Shown here: positions 25,901-34,204 of the stretch, piece by piece
Layout: each line of letters begins with the position of its first letter
Position numbering within the stretch: the stretch's first letter is position 1
Source of the DNA: Pomphorhynchus laevis
Taxonomy: Eukaryota > Acanthocephala > Palaeacanthocephala > Echinorhynchida > Pomphorhynchidae
Assembly: GCA_012934845.2 (NCBI GenBank)
Contig: WNNJ02002443.1
Location: 62,001-126,000 of the forward strand
DNA: 64,000 bases
Direction of reading: 5' to 3'
The notes under the pieces: model-generated
What the model was told of the DNA's origin: nothing
Seen by the model: the letters and a program-made list of their open reading frames with translations, nothing else
The model's database searches: none
Program-made: the position numbers and the translations under genes

Positions 25901-28900
25901 TACCACACCGTTATTCGTCGAAGTTGTTACAATGTAGGATTGCTTATACCCTTCGTCTTTTTCACGGGCTTTTGATCCTTTTCTATTAGTATCTTTCACG
26001 CACATAATGTCAATGTGGATCCTCTTAATCACATCCACTACTTCCATGGATTTTCCAACCATTGGACACACATTGAGGGTTCCTATTCTCACTTTCACTT
26101 TTCGCATTTCTTATCGAGAATTATACCACACCGTTATTCGTCGAAGTTGTTACAATGTAGGATTGCTTATACCCCTCGTCTTTTTCACGGACTTTTGATC
26201 CTTTTCATTTAGTATCTTTCACGCACATAATGTCAATGTGGATCCTCTTAATCACATCAACCACTTCCATGGATTTTCCAACCATTGGACACACATTGAG
26301 GGTTCCTACTCTCACTTTCATTTTTCGTATTTCTTATCAAGAATTATTCCACACCGTTATTCGTCGAAGTTGTTACAATGTAGGATTGCTTATACCCTTC
26401 GTCTTTTTCATGGGCTTTTGATCCTTTTCATTTAGTATCTTTCACGAACGTAATGTTGATGTGGATCCTCTTAATCACATCAACCACTTCCATGGATTTT
26501 CCAACCATTGGACACACATTGAGGGTTCCTATTCTCACTTTCACTTTTCGCATTTCTTATCGAGAATTATACCACACCGTTATTCGTCGAAGTTGTTACA
26601 ATGTAGTATTGCTTATACCCCTCTTCTTTTTCACGGACTTTTGATCCTTTTCATTTAGTATCTTTCACGCACATAATGTCAATGTGGATTTTCTTAATCA
26701 CATCAACCACTTCCATGGATTTTCCAACCATTGGACACACATTGAGGGTTCCTACTCTCACTTTCACTTTTCGTATTTCTTATCAAGAATTATTCCACAC
26801 CGTTATTCGTCGAAGTTGTTACAATGTAGGATTGCTTATACCCTTCGTCTTTTTCATGGGCTTTTGATCCTTTTCATTTAGTATCTTTCACGAACGTAAT
26901 GTTGATGTGGATCCTCTTAATCACATCAACCACTTCCATGGATTTTCCAACCATTGGACACACATTGAGGGTTCCTATTCTCACTTTCACTTTTCGTATT
27001 TCTTATCAAGAATTATTCCACACCGTTATTCGTCAAAGTTGTTACAATGTAGTATTGCTTATACCCTTCGTCTTTTTCACGGGCTTTTGATCCTTTTCTA
27101 TTAGTATCTTTCACGCACATAATGTCAATGTGGATCCTCTTAATCACATCCACTACTTCCATGGATTTTCCAACCATTGGACACACATTGAGGGTTCCTA
27201 CTCTCACTTTCACTTTTCGTATTTCTTATCAAGAATTATTCCACACCGTTATTCGTCGAAGTTGTTACAATGTAGGATTGCTTATACCCCTCGTCTTTTT
27301 CACGGACTTTTGATCCTTTTCATTTAGTATCTTTCACGCACATAATGTCAATGTGGATCCTCTTAATCACATCAACCACTTCCATGGATTTTACAACCAT
27401 TGGACACACATTGAGGGTTCCTACTCTCACTTTCATTTTTCGTATTTCTTATCAAGAATTATTCCACACCGTTATTCGTCGAAGTTGTTACAATGTAGGA
27501 TTGCTTATACCCTTCGTCTTTTTCACGGGCTTTTGATCCTTTTCTATTAGTATCTTTCACGCACATAATGTCAATGTGGATCCTCTTAATCACATCCACT
27601 ACTTCCATGGATTTTCCAACCATTGGACACACATTGAGGGTTCCTATTCTCACTTTCACTTTTCGCATTTCTTATCAAGAATTATTCCACACCGTTATTC
27701 GTCGAAGTTGTTACAATGTAGGATTGCTTATACCCTTCGTCTTTTTCATGGGCTTTTGATCCTTTTCATTTAGTATCTTTCACGCACATAATGTCAATGT
27801 GGATCCTCTTAATCACATCCACTACTTCCATGGATTTTACCAACCATTGGACACACATTGAGGGTTCCTTTTCTCACTTTTCTCACTTTTCGTTATTTAT
27901 TTGACTTCTTCACAATGACCAAGCGAGATCTCTGCGTGCCGTTCCAAACGAACGCCCAATGTGGATCCTCTTAATCACATCCACTACTTCCATGGATTTT
28001 CCAACCATTGGACACACATTGAGGGTTCCTTTTCTCACTTTTCTCACTTTTCGTTATTTATTTGACTTCTTCACAATGACCAAGCGAGATCTCTGCGTGC
28101 CGTTCCAAACGAACGCCCCATCGACTTTACTGTTTAGTTTTTACTCATCATGTTAAGGGTTTGGAGCGGTATTTTTACAGTCGGATGCCCTTTCTGACAC
28201 CAACCCTTTTTTCTCAGCCGGGCTTGGAACAAGCCATGCTGGAAAATATATAATATATAATTTGTTTTATATTATTTTTATATTAAATTTATATTATTTT
28301 ATATAATCTATAATTTATCTTATCCAATGTTTTTTGTTTTTGCAGTTCCTACTGAACGCAATAAAAGTTTGCATTTTCTGTATTTTTCTGTTTTTTTTAG
28401 TCTTTTTTCCATATTAAATTTATATTAAATGTATATAAATTATATTTAAAGTATTATATTAATTTTTTATTAATTATTTTTTGAGTTATTTTATTTCATT
28501 CAGGCTTGAATAATTTGTAGACTTAGAATTAAAAATAAAAATTTAAAAAATTCGAGCGGTTTTTATGTGAAATTTGCAAATGAGATCTATTTGCAAATAA
28601 GAATATATCAACAAACAGTATAAATTAAAAAGCAAAAGTTAATCAGATCAAAGGCTGTGTTAGTTATTATATATATTGCCAAAGCTTTAGCCGCGTTACG
28701 GCTTCATCAGTGGCTCATTGTAAATAGTTAAAATATAGTATTTTTAAGTAAAAAAAAACTTAAAAAATTCTTGATTTTAACTACTTACAATGAGCCACTG
28801 ACGAAGCCGTAATGCGGCGAAAGCTTTATCAAAATATATATAATAATTAACTCAGTCTTTGATCTGATTTTGCATTTTAACAACATGAAACTGAGAGATA

Positions 28901-31240
28901 AGCGGACATTTGATTCTGTTAAAATAACTAAATGCCGAATATAATTTGAAATATAAGAAATGCAAATGTTTTACCAGTTTCAACTTTTTGTTGAATTTGC
29001 AAATGCTAACAAATTTCAACTTTGTGTGCTGCTTTAATGATATATTGCGTTTTACATTCGGATTCAAAAATTAAATTAAATACGTATTCAAATACCAATA
29101 GGAAGTCGGTGAATGGATACTCGAGCCAGGTGCATTTGTCCTATCTAATAATGGAGTATGTTGTATTGATGAATTTACGTCGATTAAAGATTGTGACCAA
29201 GCGAGTGTCCATGAAGCTATGGAACAACAAACTGTTAGCATAGCAAAAGTAATTGACAAGTTTTATCAAATTTATTAAATTTATTTGATGGCTATGTATT
29301 CAGGCTGGAATAGTGTGTAAACTGAGAACGGAATGCTCCTTACTCGCATGTTGTAATCCAGATGATAATGGCTGTGTCAAGATGGCAGATTCATTAATAA
29401 GTCGTTTTGATTTAATCATTCCTATGAGAGACATTGCGAATAACGAGAGGGATATCCTCTTATGTGACCAGATTTTAGGAAACCATACAAAACAGACATG
29501 TATTTTTCTTTAAATGATAAATGTGAATTGAATGTTTAAATTTTAGCATCAAATGATTTATTAACATGTGATGAGCTAAAGGATTATTTTAAGGCCGTAA
29601 AGATGCTCAATGTTACGGTAAATTATGATGCAAATAAGCTTATCCAAATGTACATTTTCCTTTATTCGAATAAACTTTAACTCTCCAATTTATATATTGT
29701 AAGGTACTATTCATACAGAAGAAACTCTCCATTCCGAGATGCATGCCGTACGACAGTTAGACTTCTCGAATCAATTATCCGTCTCACTGAATGTAAGCAC
29801 AAGATCTAATATTCGAATATAATGTGTTCCTTATAGCATTTATTTTCTTAAAGCATTCGTAAATATGGGAATTGAAATTTAATACAATTGGTAGAACAAT
29901 ATTTTTAGCTGGTAACAAACCAGTATCACAAAATTTATCTATAAATATGCTCGATAAATAATTAAATTATTTTACTCTAATTAAAATTATTTAATAAAAG
30001 TCAAGTAAAGATTCTAGCTTAAAAATTATATCGATTTATCAAAAAATCAATTAAAGTTGAAAATTGTTATTTTTTACAAAACTATTGTCCGTTAAATTAC
30101 ATTTGAAGAACAATGTTAAATTACATATGAACGCGTAGTTATAATGTTATTAAAATAGCATTATAACATAACATGTAGTTCTTAACATAAAGGTTCAAAA
30201 TATATCTAAAAATACCGGTCAAATACGCGAAAAAGCAAGGGCTTAAAATAGATTTAAAATATGAGCTAAAAATACGGACTATAATATAAGAAAAGTACGG
30301 AAAAAATACGGCCTAAAAATACGTCTAAAAATACGGCTTAAAATATGGGCAACAATACGGGCTAAAAATACTGGCTAAAAATACAGGCTAAAAATGTGGG
30401 CTAAAAATATGGGCAAAAATACAAGCTAAAAATGCGGGCTAAAAATATGGACAAAAATATGGGAAAAATACCGGCTAAAAATGCGGACCAAAAAATGCTA
30501 GCTAAAATATTCGAGCTAAAAATGCGGGCTAAAAATACGGGCCAAAAATGCGGACTAGAAATATGGGCAAAAATATTGGCAAAAATTTGGGCAAAAATAA
30601 AAACTAAAAATATGGGCAAAAATATCGGCTAAAAATGCAGGCTAAAAATGCGGGCCAAAAATGTGGACTAGAAATATGGGCTAAAATATGGGCAAAAATA
30701 AAAACTAAAAATATGGGCAAACATATCGGCTAAAAATGCGGGCTAGAAATACGGCTTAAAATATGGGCAGCAATACGGGCTAAAAATACTGGCTAAAAAT
30801 ACGGGCTAAAAATATGGGCTAAAAATATATCAAAAATACCGTCTAAATACGGTCTAGAAATGAGTTCCAAAAATGCGGACTAAAAATACTTGTATCCCGC
30901 TCTAAATTTAATGCTAATTGGTTTCATTGCAAAGCTACTGTGCTCTTTAAGAACCAATCTGACGGCGCTTCATTCGTTAGCTAGAGTCAAATCCGTAATT
31001 GTTTAATTTACTTAAACCCTAATTTAATTTGAATTAAAATCAAATGTTGATGTTTTACGTATTCTAGCGCATGCTAAATTATTAGGAAGAGATGTGGCTG
31101 ATCGATTTGATGCACTCAATGCAATTATGCTGTTGGAGTTGGGTATTCGTGATAGTGTATTTTCACCTTCTCTGGATCCACTCGCAATCGCTCCTAATAA
31201 TTGGGCTGAATTCTATGCACAGATTGGTAATGTTTGTTAA
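10757..31240 (+). CDS. MCM9: MCM9-like DNA helicase gene, ten exons (N terminus uncertain)
   Basis: MCM9 pairs with MCM8 in a nuclear AAA+ helicase of homologous recombination and crosslink repair. Ten exons (10757-10906, 16076-16344, 19288-19425, 19468-19618, 19671-19970, 29102-29248, 29304-29499, 29547-29649, 29704-29792, 31068-31240) join with GT-AG ends and matching phases into 1716 nt, about 571 residues. Visible in order: the end of the N-terminal helical domain, a CxxC-x23-CxxC zinc finger, OB-fold strands, Walker [10 protein letters not shown], Walker B CCIDEF, sensor 1 ACCNPD, arginine finger SLISRFD and the sensor-2 helix. RTTVRLLES and [14 protein letters not shown] fit MCM9 better than MCM8. 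The long C-terminal tail of vertebrate MCM9 is absent. The loop between sensor 1 and the arginine finger looks about nine residues shorter than in human MCM9, recalled from memory. Introns of 0.04 to 9.1 kb hold most of the mobile DNA in this half of the window. Confidence 0.93.
11014..11260. mobile_element. Fold-back MITE, diverged copy
   Basis: Left end aatttataggaaccaa and inner arms ggcaactgtcatcatcag / ctgataatgatggcag match the intact copy at 11305-11455. The right end has decayed. Lies in an MCM9 intron. Confidence 0.65.
11305..11455. mobile_element. Fold-back MITE with 29-bp perfect terminal inverted repeats
   Basis: The 29-bp ends (11305-11333 and 11427-11455, starting ttttaatttataggaacc) are exact inverted repeats. 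The inner arms also pair, so nearly all of the 151 bp folds into one hairpin. No coding capacity; a non-autonomous DNA transposon. Confidence 0.85.
11550..11646. mobile_element. Third copy of the fold-back MITE, shortened
   Basis: Carries gaaaatcaaaga, attattcaatatttaaatgg and a right end gttcttataaatta like the intact copy; the middle is deleted. Confidence 0.6.
12988..13110. repeat. Short tandem repeat, about 27-bp unit
   Basis: Three to four units ending atcgacggaaatttt, just 5' of the LINE. They may be its 5' leader. Confidence 0.6.
13020..16035 (+). mobile_element. Pyrimidine-rich CR1/L2-like LINE
   Basis: Apurinic-type endonuclease ([20 protein letters not shown]), RT fragments ([20 protein letters not shown], then YADDILIYAHA in another frame) and a 3' end near gccacttaaataaatc. 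Longest open pieces are 13135-13431, 13653-13985, 14815-15261 and 15499-15774. Many frame breaks. The plus strand is strongly C+T rich, unlike the surrounding AT-rich intron. A 36-bp copy of intron sequence interrupts the endonuclease region. Confidence 0.8.
16076..16344 (+). CDS. MCM9: MCM9 exon: OB fold start and zinc finger
   Basis: Follows acceptor tttatttag and ends ACAG|gtaaat, leaving two bases. It encodes [20 protein letters not shown], matching the MCM9 stretch around IPKT and the first OB strands. The zinc-binding pairs CKRC and CGEC follow, 23 residues apart. Confidence 0.93.
17130..17795 (+). mobile_element. RTE-clade LINE 3' end
   Basis: The open frame 17218-17784 (188 codons) reads ENFKYLGS before its ATG, then [31 protein letters not shown] and [12 protein letters not shown], the typical C terminus of RTE RTs. 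The tail is rich in GAA. AT repeat (atatatttataatataatat) on both sides may be a target duplication. 5' truncated but otherwise fresh-looking. Confidence 0.9.
17796..19287. other. MCM9 intron, no element recognised
   Basis: AT-rich intron sequence between the RTE end and the next exon. No repeat or coding match seen. Confidence 0.5.
19288..19425 (+). CDS. MCM9: MCM9 exon: OB-fold middle
   Basis: Acceptor gttttag, donor AA|gtatga. Encodes [15 protein letters not shown] and [15 protein letters not shown], matching MCM9 CRDYQEIKIQE and the VDSCKSGD turn. The following intron is only 42 bp. Confidence 0.94.
19468..19618 (+). CDS. MCM9: MCM9 exon: OB-fold end
   Basis: Acceptor tttacag, donor C|gtattg, phase 0 out. 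Encodes [17 protein letters not shown], equivalent to human MCM9 GIVMQRWKP and CEVEIVL, then a linker to the ATPase domain. Confidence 0.9.
19671..19970 (+). CDS. MCM9: MCM9 exon: ATPase core with Walker A
   Basis: One hundred codons after acceptor ctttcag. Contains [14 protein letters not shown], Walker [10 protein letters not shown] and the pre-hairpin [12 protein letters not shown]. Donor gtaatg, phase 0. The next exon lies 9.1 kb away, beyond two LINEs and a satellite. Confidence 0.96.
20040..22300 (+). mobile_element. LINE with a second type of restriction-like endonuclease
   Basis: RT blocks [46 protein letters not shown] and NGVQQGDS (20151-20800), then a C-terminal block [15 protein letters not shown] (about 21990-22020) and AFDTIG, consistent with a PD-(D/E)xK-type nuclease. 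This RT type is widespread in invertebrates. Frame changes and stops are frequent. Lies in the 9.1-kb MCM9 intron and differs from the family at 5490 and 37607. Confidence 0.78.
22561..22590. repeat. Perfect 30-bp palindrome
   Basis: ctaatcgcttattta and its exact complement, no spacer. Its purpose is unknown. Confidence 0.85.
23870..27800 (-). repeat. 223-bp satellite made from the LINE endonuclease start (about 18 units)
   Basis: Seventeen full units at exact 223-bp spacing (from 24000, 24223 and so on to 27568-27790) plus partial units at both ends. On the minus strand each unit codes for the first part of an RTE endonuclease: an ATG, then [20 protein letters not shown] and [20 protein letters not shown]. 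223 is not a multiple of three, so the array is not one long protein. Units differ at a few positions and these variants form repeating multi-unit blocks. Confidence 0.95.
27796..28119 (-). repeat. Second tandem duplication at the array edge, 162-bp unit
   Basis: Two copies (about 27796-27957 and 27958-28119) share the satellite core and add a different 5' part with tttgacttcttcacaatgac. This is the 5' leader side of the same LINE, duplicated with a different period. Confidence 0.85.
28641..28871. mobile_element. Fold-back element with hammerhead-like motifs
   Basis: Two arms of about 100 bp in inverted orientation (outer ends aatcagatcaaag / ctttgatctgatt) around a short AT spacer. Each arm contains a CUGA(U/C)GA, GCCG/CGGC stem and GAAA-like arrangement. 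No coding capacity. In an MCM9 intron; possibly a piece of a Penelope-like element or a retrozyme. Confidence 0.7.
28798..28830 (+). ncRNA. Hammerhead-like motif, right arm of the fold-back
   Basis: CUGACGA (one core change), stem II GCCG/CGGC around a UAAUG loop, GAAA, then GCUUUAUC ending in a possible AUC triplet. The mirrored arm (28710-28681, minus strand) keeps CUGAUGA and an AGCCG/CGGCU stem but has lost GAAA. Probably both inactive today. Confidence 0.5.
29102..29248 (+). CDS. MCM9: MCM9 exon: Walker B
   Basis: Acceptor aatag, phase 0. Encodes [16 protein letters not shown], Walker B GVCCIDEF and [13 protein letters not shown]. Donor gtaatt. The reading continues exactly where the 19671-19970 exon stops. 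Confidence 0.96.
29304..29499 (+). CDS. MCM9: MCM9 exon: sensor 1 and arginine finger
   Basis: Acceptor attcag. Encodes [10 protein letters not shown], sensor 1 ACCNPD and SLISRFDLI with the trans-acting arginine. Ends ACAT|gtattt with one base left over. Confidence 0.95.
29547..29649 (+). CDS. MCM9: MCM9 exon: linker helices
   Basis: Acceptor ttttag. Encodes [20 protein letters not shown] and then [10 protein letters not shown], matching human MKTYFCLIRN and VGNQVLLRYY. The donor gtacat at 29650 is preferred over gtaaat at 29618 because only it keeps the phase and the conserved helix. Confidence 0.88.
29704..29792 (+). CDS. MCM9: MCM9 exon: sensor-2 helix
   Basis: Acceptor gtaag, donor AAT|gtaagc. 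Encodes [17 protein letters not shown] and [11 protein letters not shown], the most MCM9-specific stretch of the gene. Confidence 0.94.
30200..30890. repeat. Minisatellite of ~11-13-bp units
   Basis: More than forty imperfect copies of a unit like gggctaaaaatac in an MCM9 intron. Open frames across it on both strands are a by-product. Confidence 0.9.
31068..31240 (+). CDS. MCM9: MCM9 last exon, short C terminus
   Basis: Acceptor attctag. Encodes [18 protein letters not shown] and stops at TAA 31238-31240 about 30 residues past the AAA+ fold. A potential donor (ATTG|gtaatg) at 31226 leaves open a longer isoform. A candidate poly(A) signal AATAAA sits at 31293-31298. Confidence 0.9.
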
Positions 31241-31292
31241 ATCTTTACTTACAACGAAAATGTATACTTAATATTCCACAAATGTAAATATA

Positions 31293-31298
31293 AATAAA
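31293..31298 (+). promoter_or_regulatory. Candidate poly(A) signal of MCM9
   Basis: AATAAA 53 nt after the MCM9 stop codon. AATAAA is common by chance in DNA this AT-rich. Confidence 0.35.
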
Positions 31299-31319
31299 TA
31301 GAAATAGATTTTCTTATCT

Positions 31320-31410
31320 AATCCACAAATGTATATTATGGACCGTGCATTGCACCAGCATATACCACAAATGTATATTATGGGCCGTACATTGTACCAT
31401 CAAATATCGA
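31320..31410. repeat. Tandem duplication of about 45 bp
   Basis: ccacaaatgtatattatggg occurs twice with a similar continuation, just downstream of MCM9. Confidence 0.7.
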
Positions 31411-31711
31411 AAACATTATTGCGTTTTGCATGAATGCGAAACACTCACAGATTGAATGTAAAAACTTGTTCCAACATTGAATTTTGTAAACTGGTTTGTT
31501 AACAATATTGTCAGAAAATATTGTTCAGTCATATTGGTTTTTACATTATTGGTATGACTGAACATTATTGGTTCAGTCATATTGCTAATATTAAGTATTC
31601 GTATTATTGCATTAAAACATCAAATTCGATTTAAGAAGTGAGAACTATAAAACAATATTTTAATTTTAAAAATATTTTTTTTTATTAAATTTAAATATTA
31701 TTTTTTTGGGG

Positions 31712-31949
31712 GAAGCATCCTCGAAAATTAAAACTCTTCAATTTTATTTAAATATTTCGACTGTTCGTGAAGCCCTTTTTAATTGTGAGTATTTATAGCC
31801 AAAAAACTGCTGGCTATAAATTGTCTAATTTATAATTTATAAATTGCTAGTCATAAACTGTCTTGGTTATAAATACAATTGAAGTGGGCTGCACGAACAG
31901 ACAAAATATTTAAATAAAATTCAATAGTTTTAATTCTCGGAGATCCTTC
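31712..31949. mobile_element. Fold-back MITE with ~64-bp inverted ends
   Basis: The left arm 31712-31775 and right arm 31886-31949 are inverted repeats with few mismatches, sharing attttatttaaatatt and ctgttcgtg. The core has its own smaller inverted repeats. No coding capacity. A different family from the 11305 MITE. Confidence 0.75.
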
Positions 31950-32029
31950 GTTAAAAACAAAGACATTATTAAAATTTTAAAATACAAATTTTAAATAAAT
32001 TTAAATATTAATTATACATTTTATTACAT

Positions 32030-32520
32030 TAAAATATCAAATTCGATTTGAGAAGTATAAACTAAAAAACGCTAATTGAATTCAAAAATACAAATGTTTA
32101 ATAAACTAAAATATAAATTATAAGCCTTTTTACATTAAGACATTAAATTCGATTTAAGAAGTGTGAACTATAAAATTGTATTAAAATTCAAAAATACAAA
32201 TGTTTAATAAACTAAAATATAAATTATACGCTTATTTACATTAAGACATCAAATTTGATTTAAGAAGTATGAACTATAAGACGGTATTTGAATTCAAAAA
32301 TACAAATGTTTAATAAACTAAAATATAAATTATACGCTTATTTACTTTAAGACATCAAATTCGATTTGAGAAGTATAAACTAAAAAGCGCTAATTGAATT
32401 CAAAAATACAAATGTTTAATTAAACTAAAATATAAATTATAAGCCTTTTTACATTAAGACATTAAATTCGATTTAAGAAGTGTGAACTATAAAACGATAA
32501 TTGAATTTGAAAAATGCAAA
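32030..32520. repeat. 106-bp tandem repeat, more than four units
   Basis: The motif attcgatttgagaag recurs at 32041, 32147, 32253, 32359 and 32466, a 106-107-bp period. A single related piece sits near 31620. Confidence 0.85.
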
Positions 32521-33699
32521 AATAATATGATATATTAATTAAAATATAAATTAATATTAAAATATTATTAATATTTTTTATATTATATAAATTAATATTA
32601 TTAATATTAGTATAATATTTTAATGTTATAATATTGTAATATTTTATTGTAATATTACGAATTTTATTTATTTAAAAATGTTTAAATAATTTTGTTTATA
32701 ATGAAATATTAATTTTTAAATTAATATTTATTAATTTTGTTTATATTTTTTAATGTTTAAATGTTTTGTTTGTGAAATTCATAACAATTTAATTTTAACA
32801 AATTGAATTTGAACAAATTCCTACATTTAAATAAGCGAAATTATAGAAAATCGAAAGAATATAATATAATTTGTATTTATCTGATTTGTATAATCTGATT
32901 GTTTAATTTGAATTTCAAATTTGATTATGTAATTTGTATTTCAAATTTCACCAGTTCAATTATGTAAAGTTTTGTAAAGTTTGTAACTTAGGAAGCGCAT
33001 GCTCTAAGTTATGTTCACACTTACAAACAGCTTTCATGTTTTTATCACGAAATACTCGCTGTTTTACAAAACTAGGAAGCACAATTCGGACAACTTATTG
33101 ACTGATATTAGCGTAACGTTCGTGAAATCAAGAATATTACAGTTAAGATAATATCATGTGATAGCATACGACGATAATTAATTTTAAAAAATGATAAATT
33201 CTTGCCTTCATTTATTAGAAGTCAAGAATTTAAATTCTGTAGAATTCACGGAATACTGATATTCGTTACATATATGTGTGTGCTGAATGTAGTAGATGCA
33301 CTCTTAATAATTTTTCAAACAAAATTACCTTAAAATTACTTTTACTTGAAAATTACTTTTACTTTGAAACAATGTATTGGCAGATTCGACAAATGCATTT
33401 TATTTTGTAATAATTTAAAAAATTATATCGATTGATATTGTTGATATTGTTTCATATTAAAAGCGAAGGTTTATCTGTTGATAAATTATAAGAGCATATA
33501 ATAACATTAATAACTGAAATAGGTCTATAAAGAAAAGCCGGTCAACCATTCTAGCGAATATGTTGAAGTTATTCTCCACTGCTAGATTTCTTAATATTCT
33601 ATTCGTCTTTAATTTTTTGTGTGCACAGTTGTGTAAAGGTGTGTTATTTATTAGTTATTAAATTATAAGTTATGATTATTAAAATAATAATATTATAAT
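32521..33699. other. AT-rich intergenic DNA, no gene seen
   Basis: Simple AT sequence followed by about 700 bp of mixed sequence without a recognisable domain or repeat. Confidence 0.5.
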
Positions 33700-34070
33700 A
33701 ACACGATATGGGCGGACATTCTTGGATGTCAGTGTCTTTTCCACTTTTGCTCAATCATTTTCCAACGAGCCCTCTCGTCCTCGTTTGAGTACAACGAGAA
33801 CAGGAAGATTTCTAAATACGAAGAAAGAGTGATAACAGTCGAAAAAGGTTCGTTTGTACCATTTATCCTATCATCGTCAGGTGGACGAGAAGATCACGCT
33901 CGATCTTTAATAAAATCAATCGCTACTGCAAAATCAAGACAGAGCCTCACCTAGCTACGCCGACAAAATATCAAACCTCAAAAGCAGGTTGTCGTTTGAA
34001 GTGGCCCGTGCTTCATCCGCGTGCCTCCGAGCCCCGAGAAGTTCGAGATGGAGCGCACAGACTAACATTC
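33700..34070 (+). mobile_element. C-terminal fragment of the endonuclease LINE
   Basis: Reads TFLDVSVF, KYEERVITVEKGSFVPFI and SSSGG, matching FFDVCIFN, KYEERINELD and ATGGIGPSAD in the copy at 37607-40730. A third copy of that family, only the nuclease end, with frame changes. Confidence 0.7.
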
Positions 34071-34204
34071 AATAAGCTTAATTTTCTTTAACGTTTTAAG
34101 ATTTTCAAAATTGATTGTTATTCGAAAAAAGATATTATCTTTAAAAAAATAATAATTATATTATTATAAATTATTTATATAATATTATTATAAATATCAG
34201 TCGA

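Larger units (their letters stand above)
22643..28243 (-). mobile_element. RTE-clade LINE with amplified 5' coding region
   Basis: Minus strand, 5' to 3': leader like that of RTE/BovB elements (about 28120-28243, gggttggtgtcagaaagggc), endonuclease start [18 protein letters not shown] repeated in the tandem array, endonuclease middle [20 protein letters not shown] (23580-23831), RT remnants [13 protein letters not shown] and RPALLYGSE (22940-23164), [12 protein letters not shown] (22764-22955), and an A-rich GAAGA tail near 22650. Much of the RT is missing or broken. The array has replaced a single copy of the endonuclease start. Confidence 0.85.

Noticed and set aside
23785-27773. Long series of 63-69-codon open frames on both strands
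   Set aside because: They repeat every 223 bp and are frames of the LINE-derived satellite. The minus-strand ones are endonuclease fragments, the plus-strand ones their shadows.
23870-27800. Regular array resembling CRISPR
   Set aside because: Units are 223 bp with no unique spacers, and the DNA is eukaryotic.
29618-29649. Alternative donor gtaaat at 29618 in MCM9
   Set aside because: Breaks the phase with the next exon and removes conserved [10 protein letters not shown].
30401-30632. Repetitive open frames on both strands
   Set aside because: Produced by the minisatellite; low-complexity peptide on either strand.
10757-31240. Gene might be MCM8
   Set aside because: [15 protein letters not shown] and the OB-fold stretch RDCQEV follow MCM9; MCM8 has CGIDEF and TTRQLES at these places.
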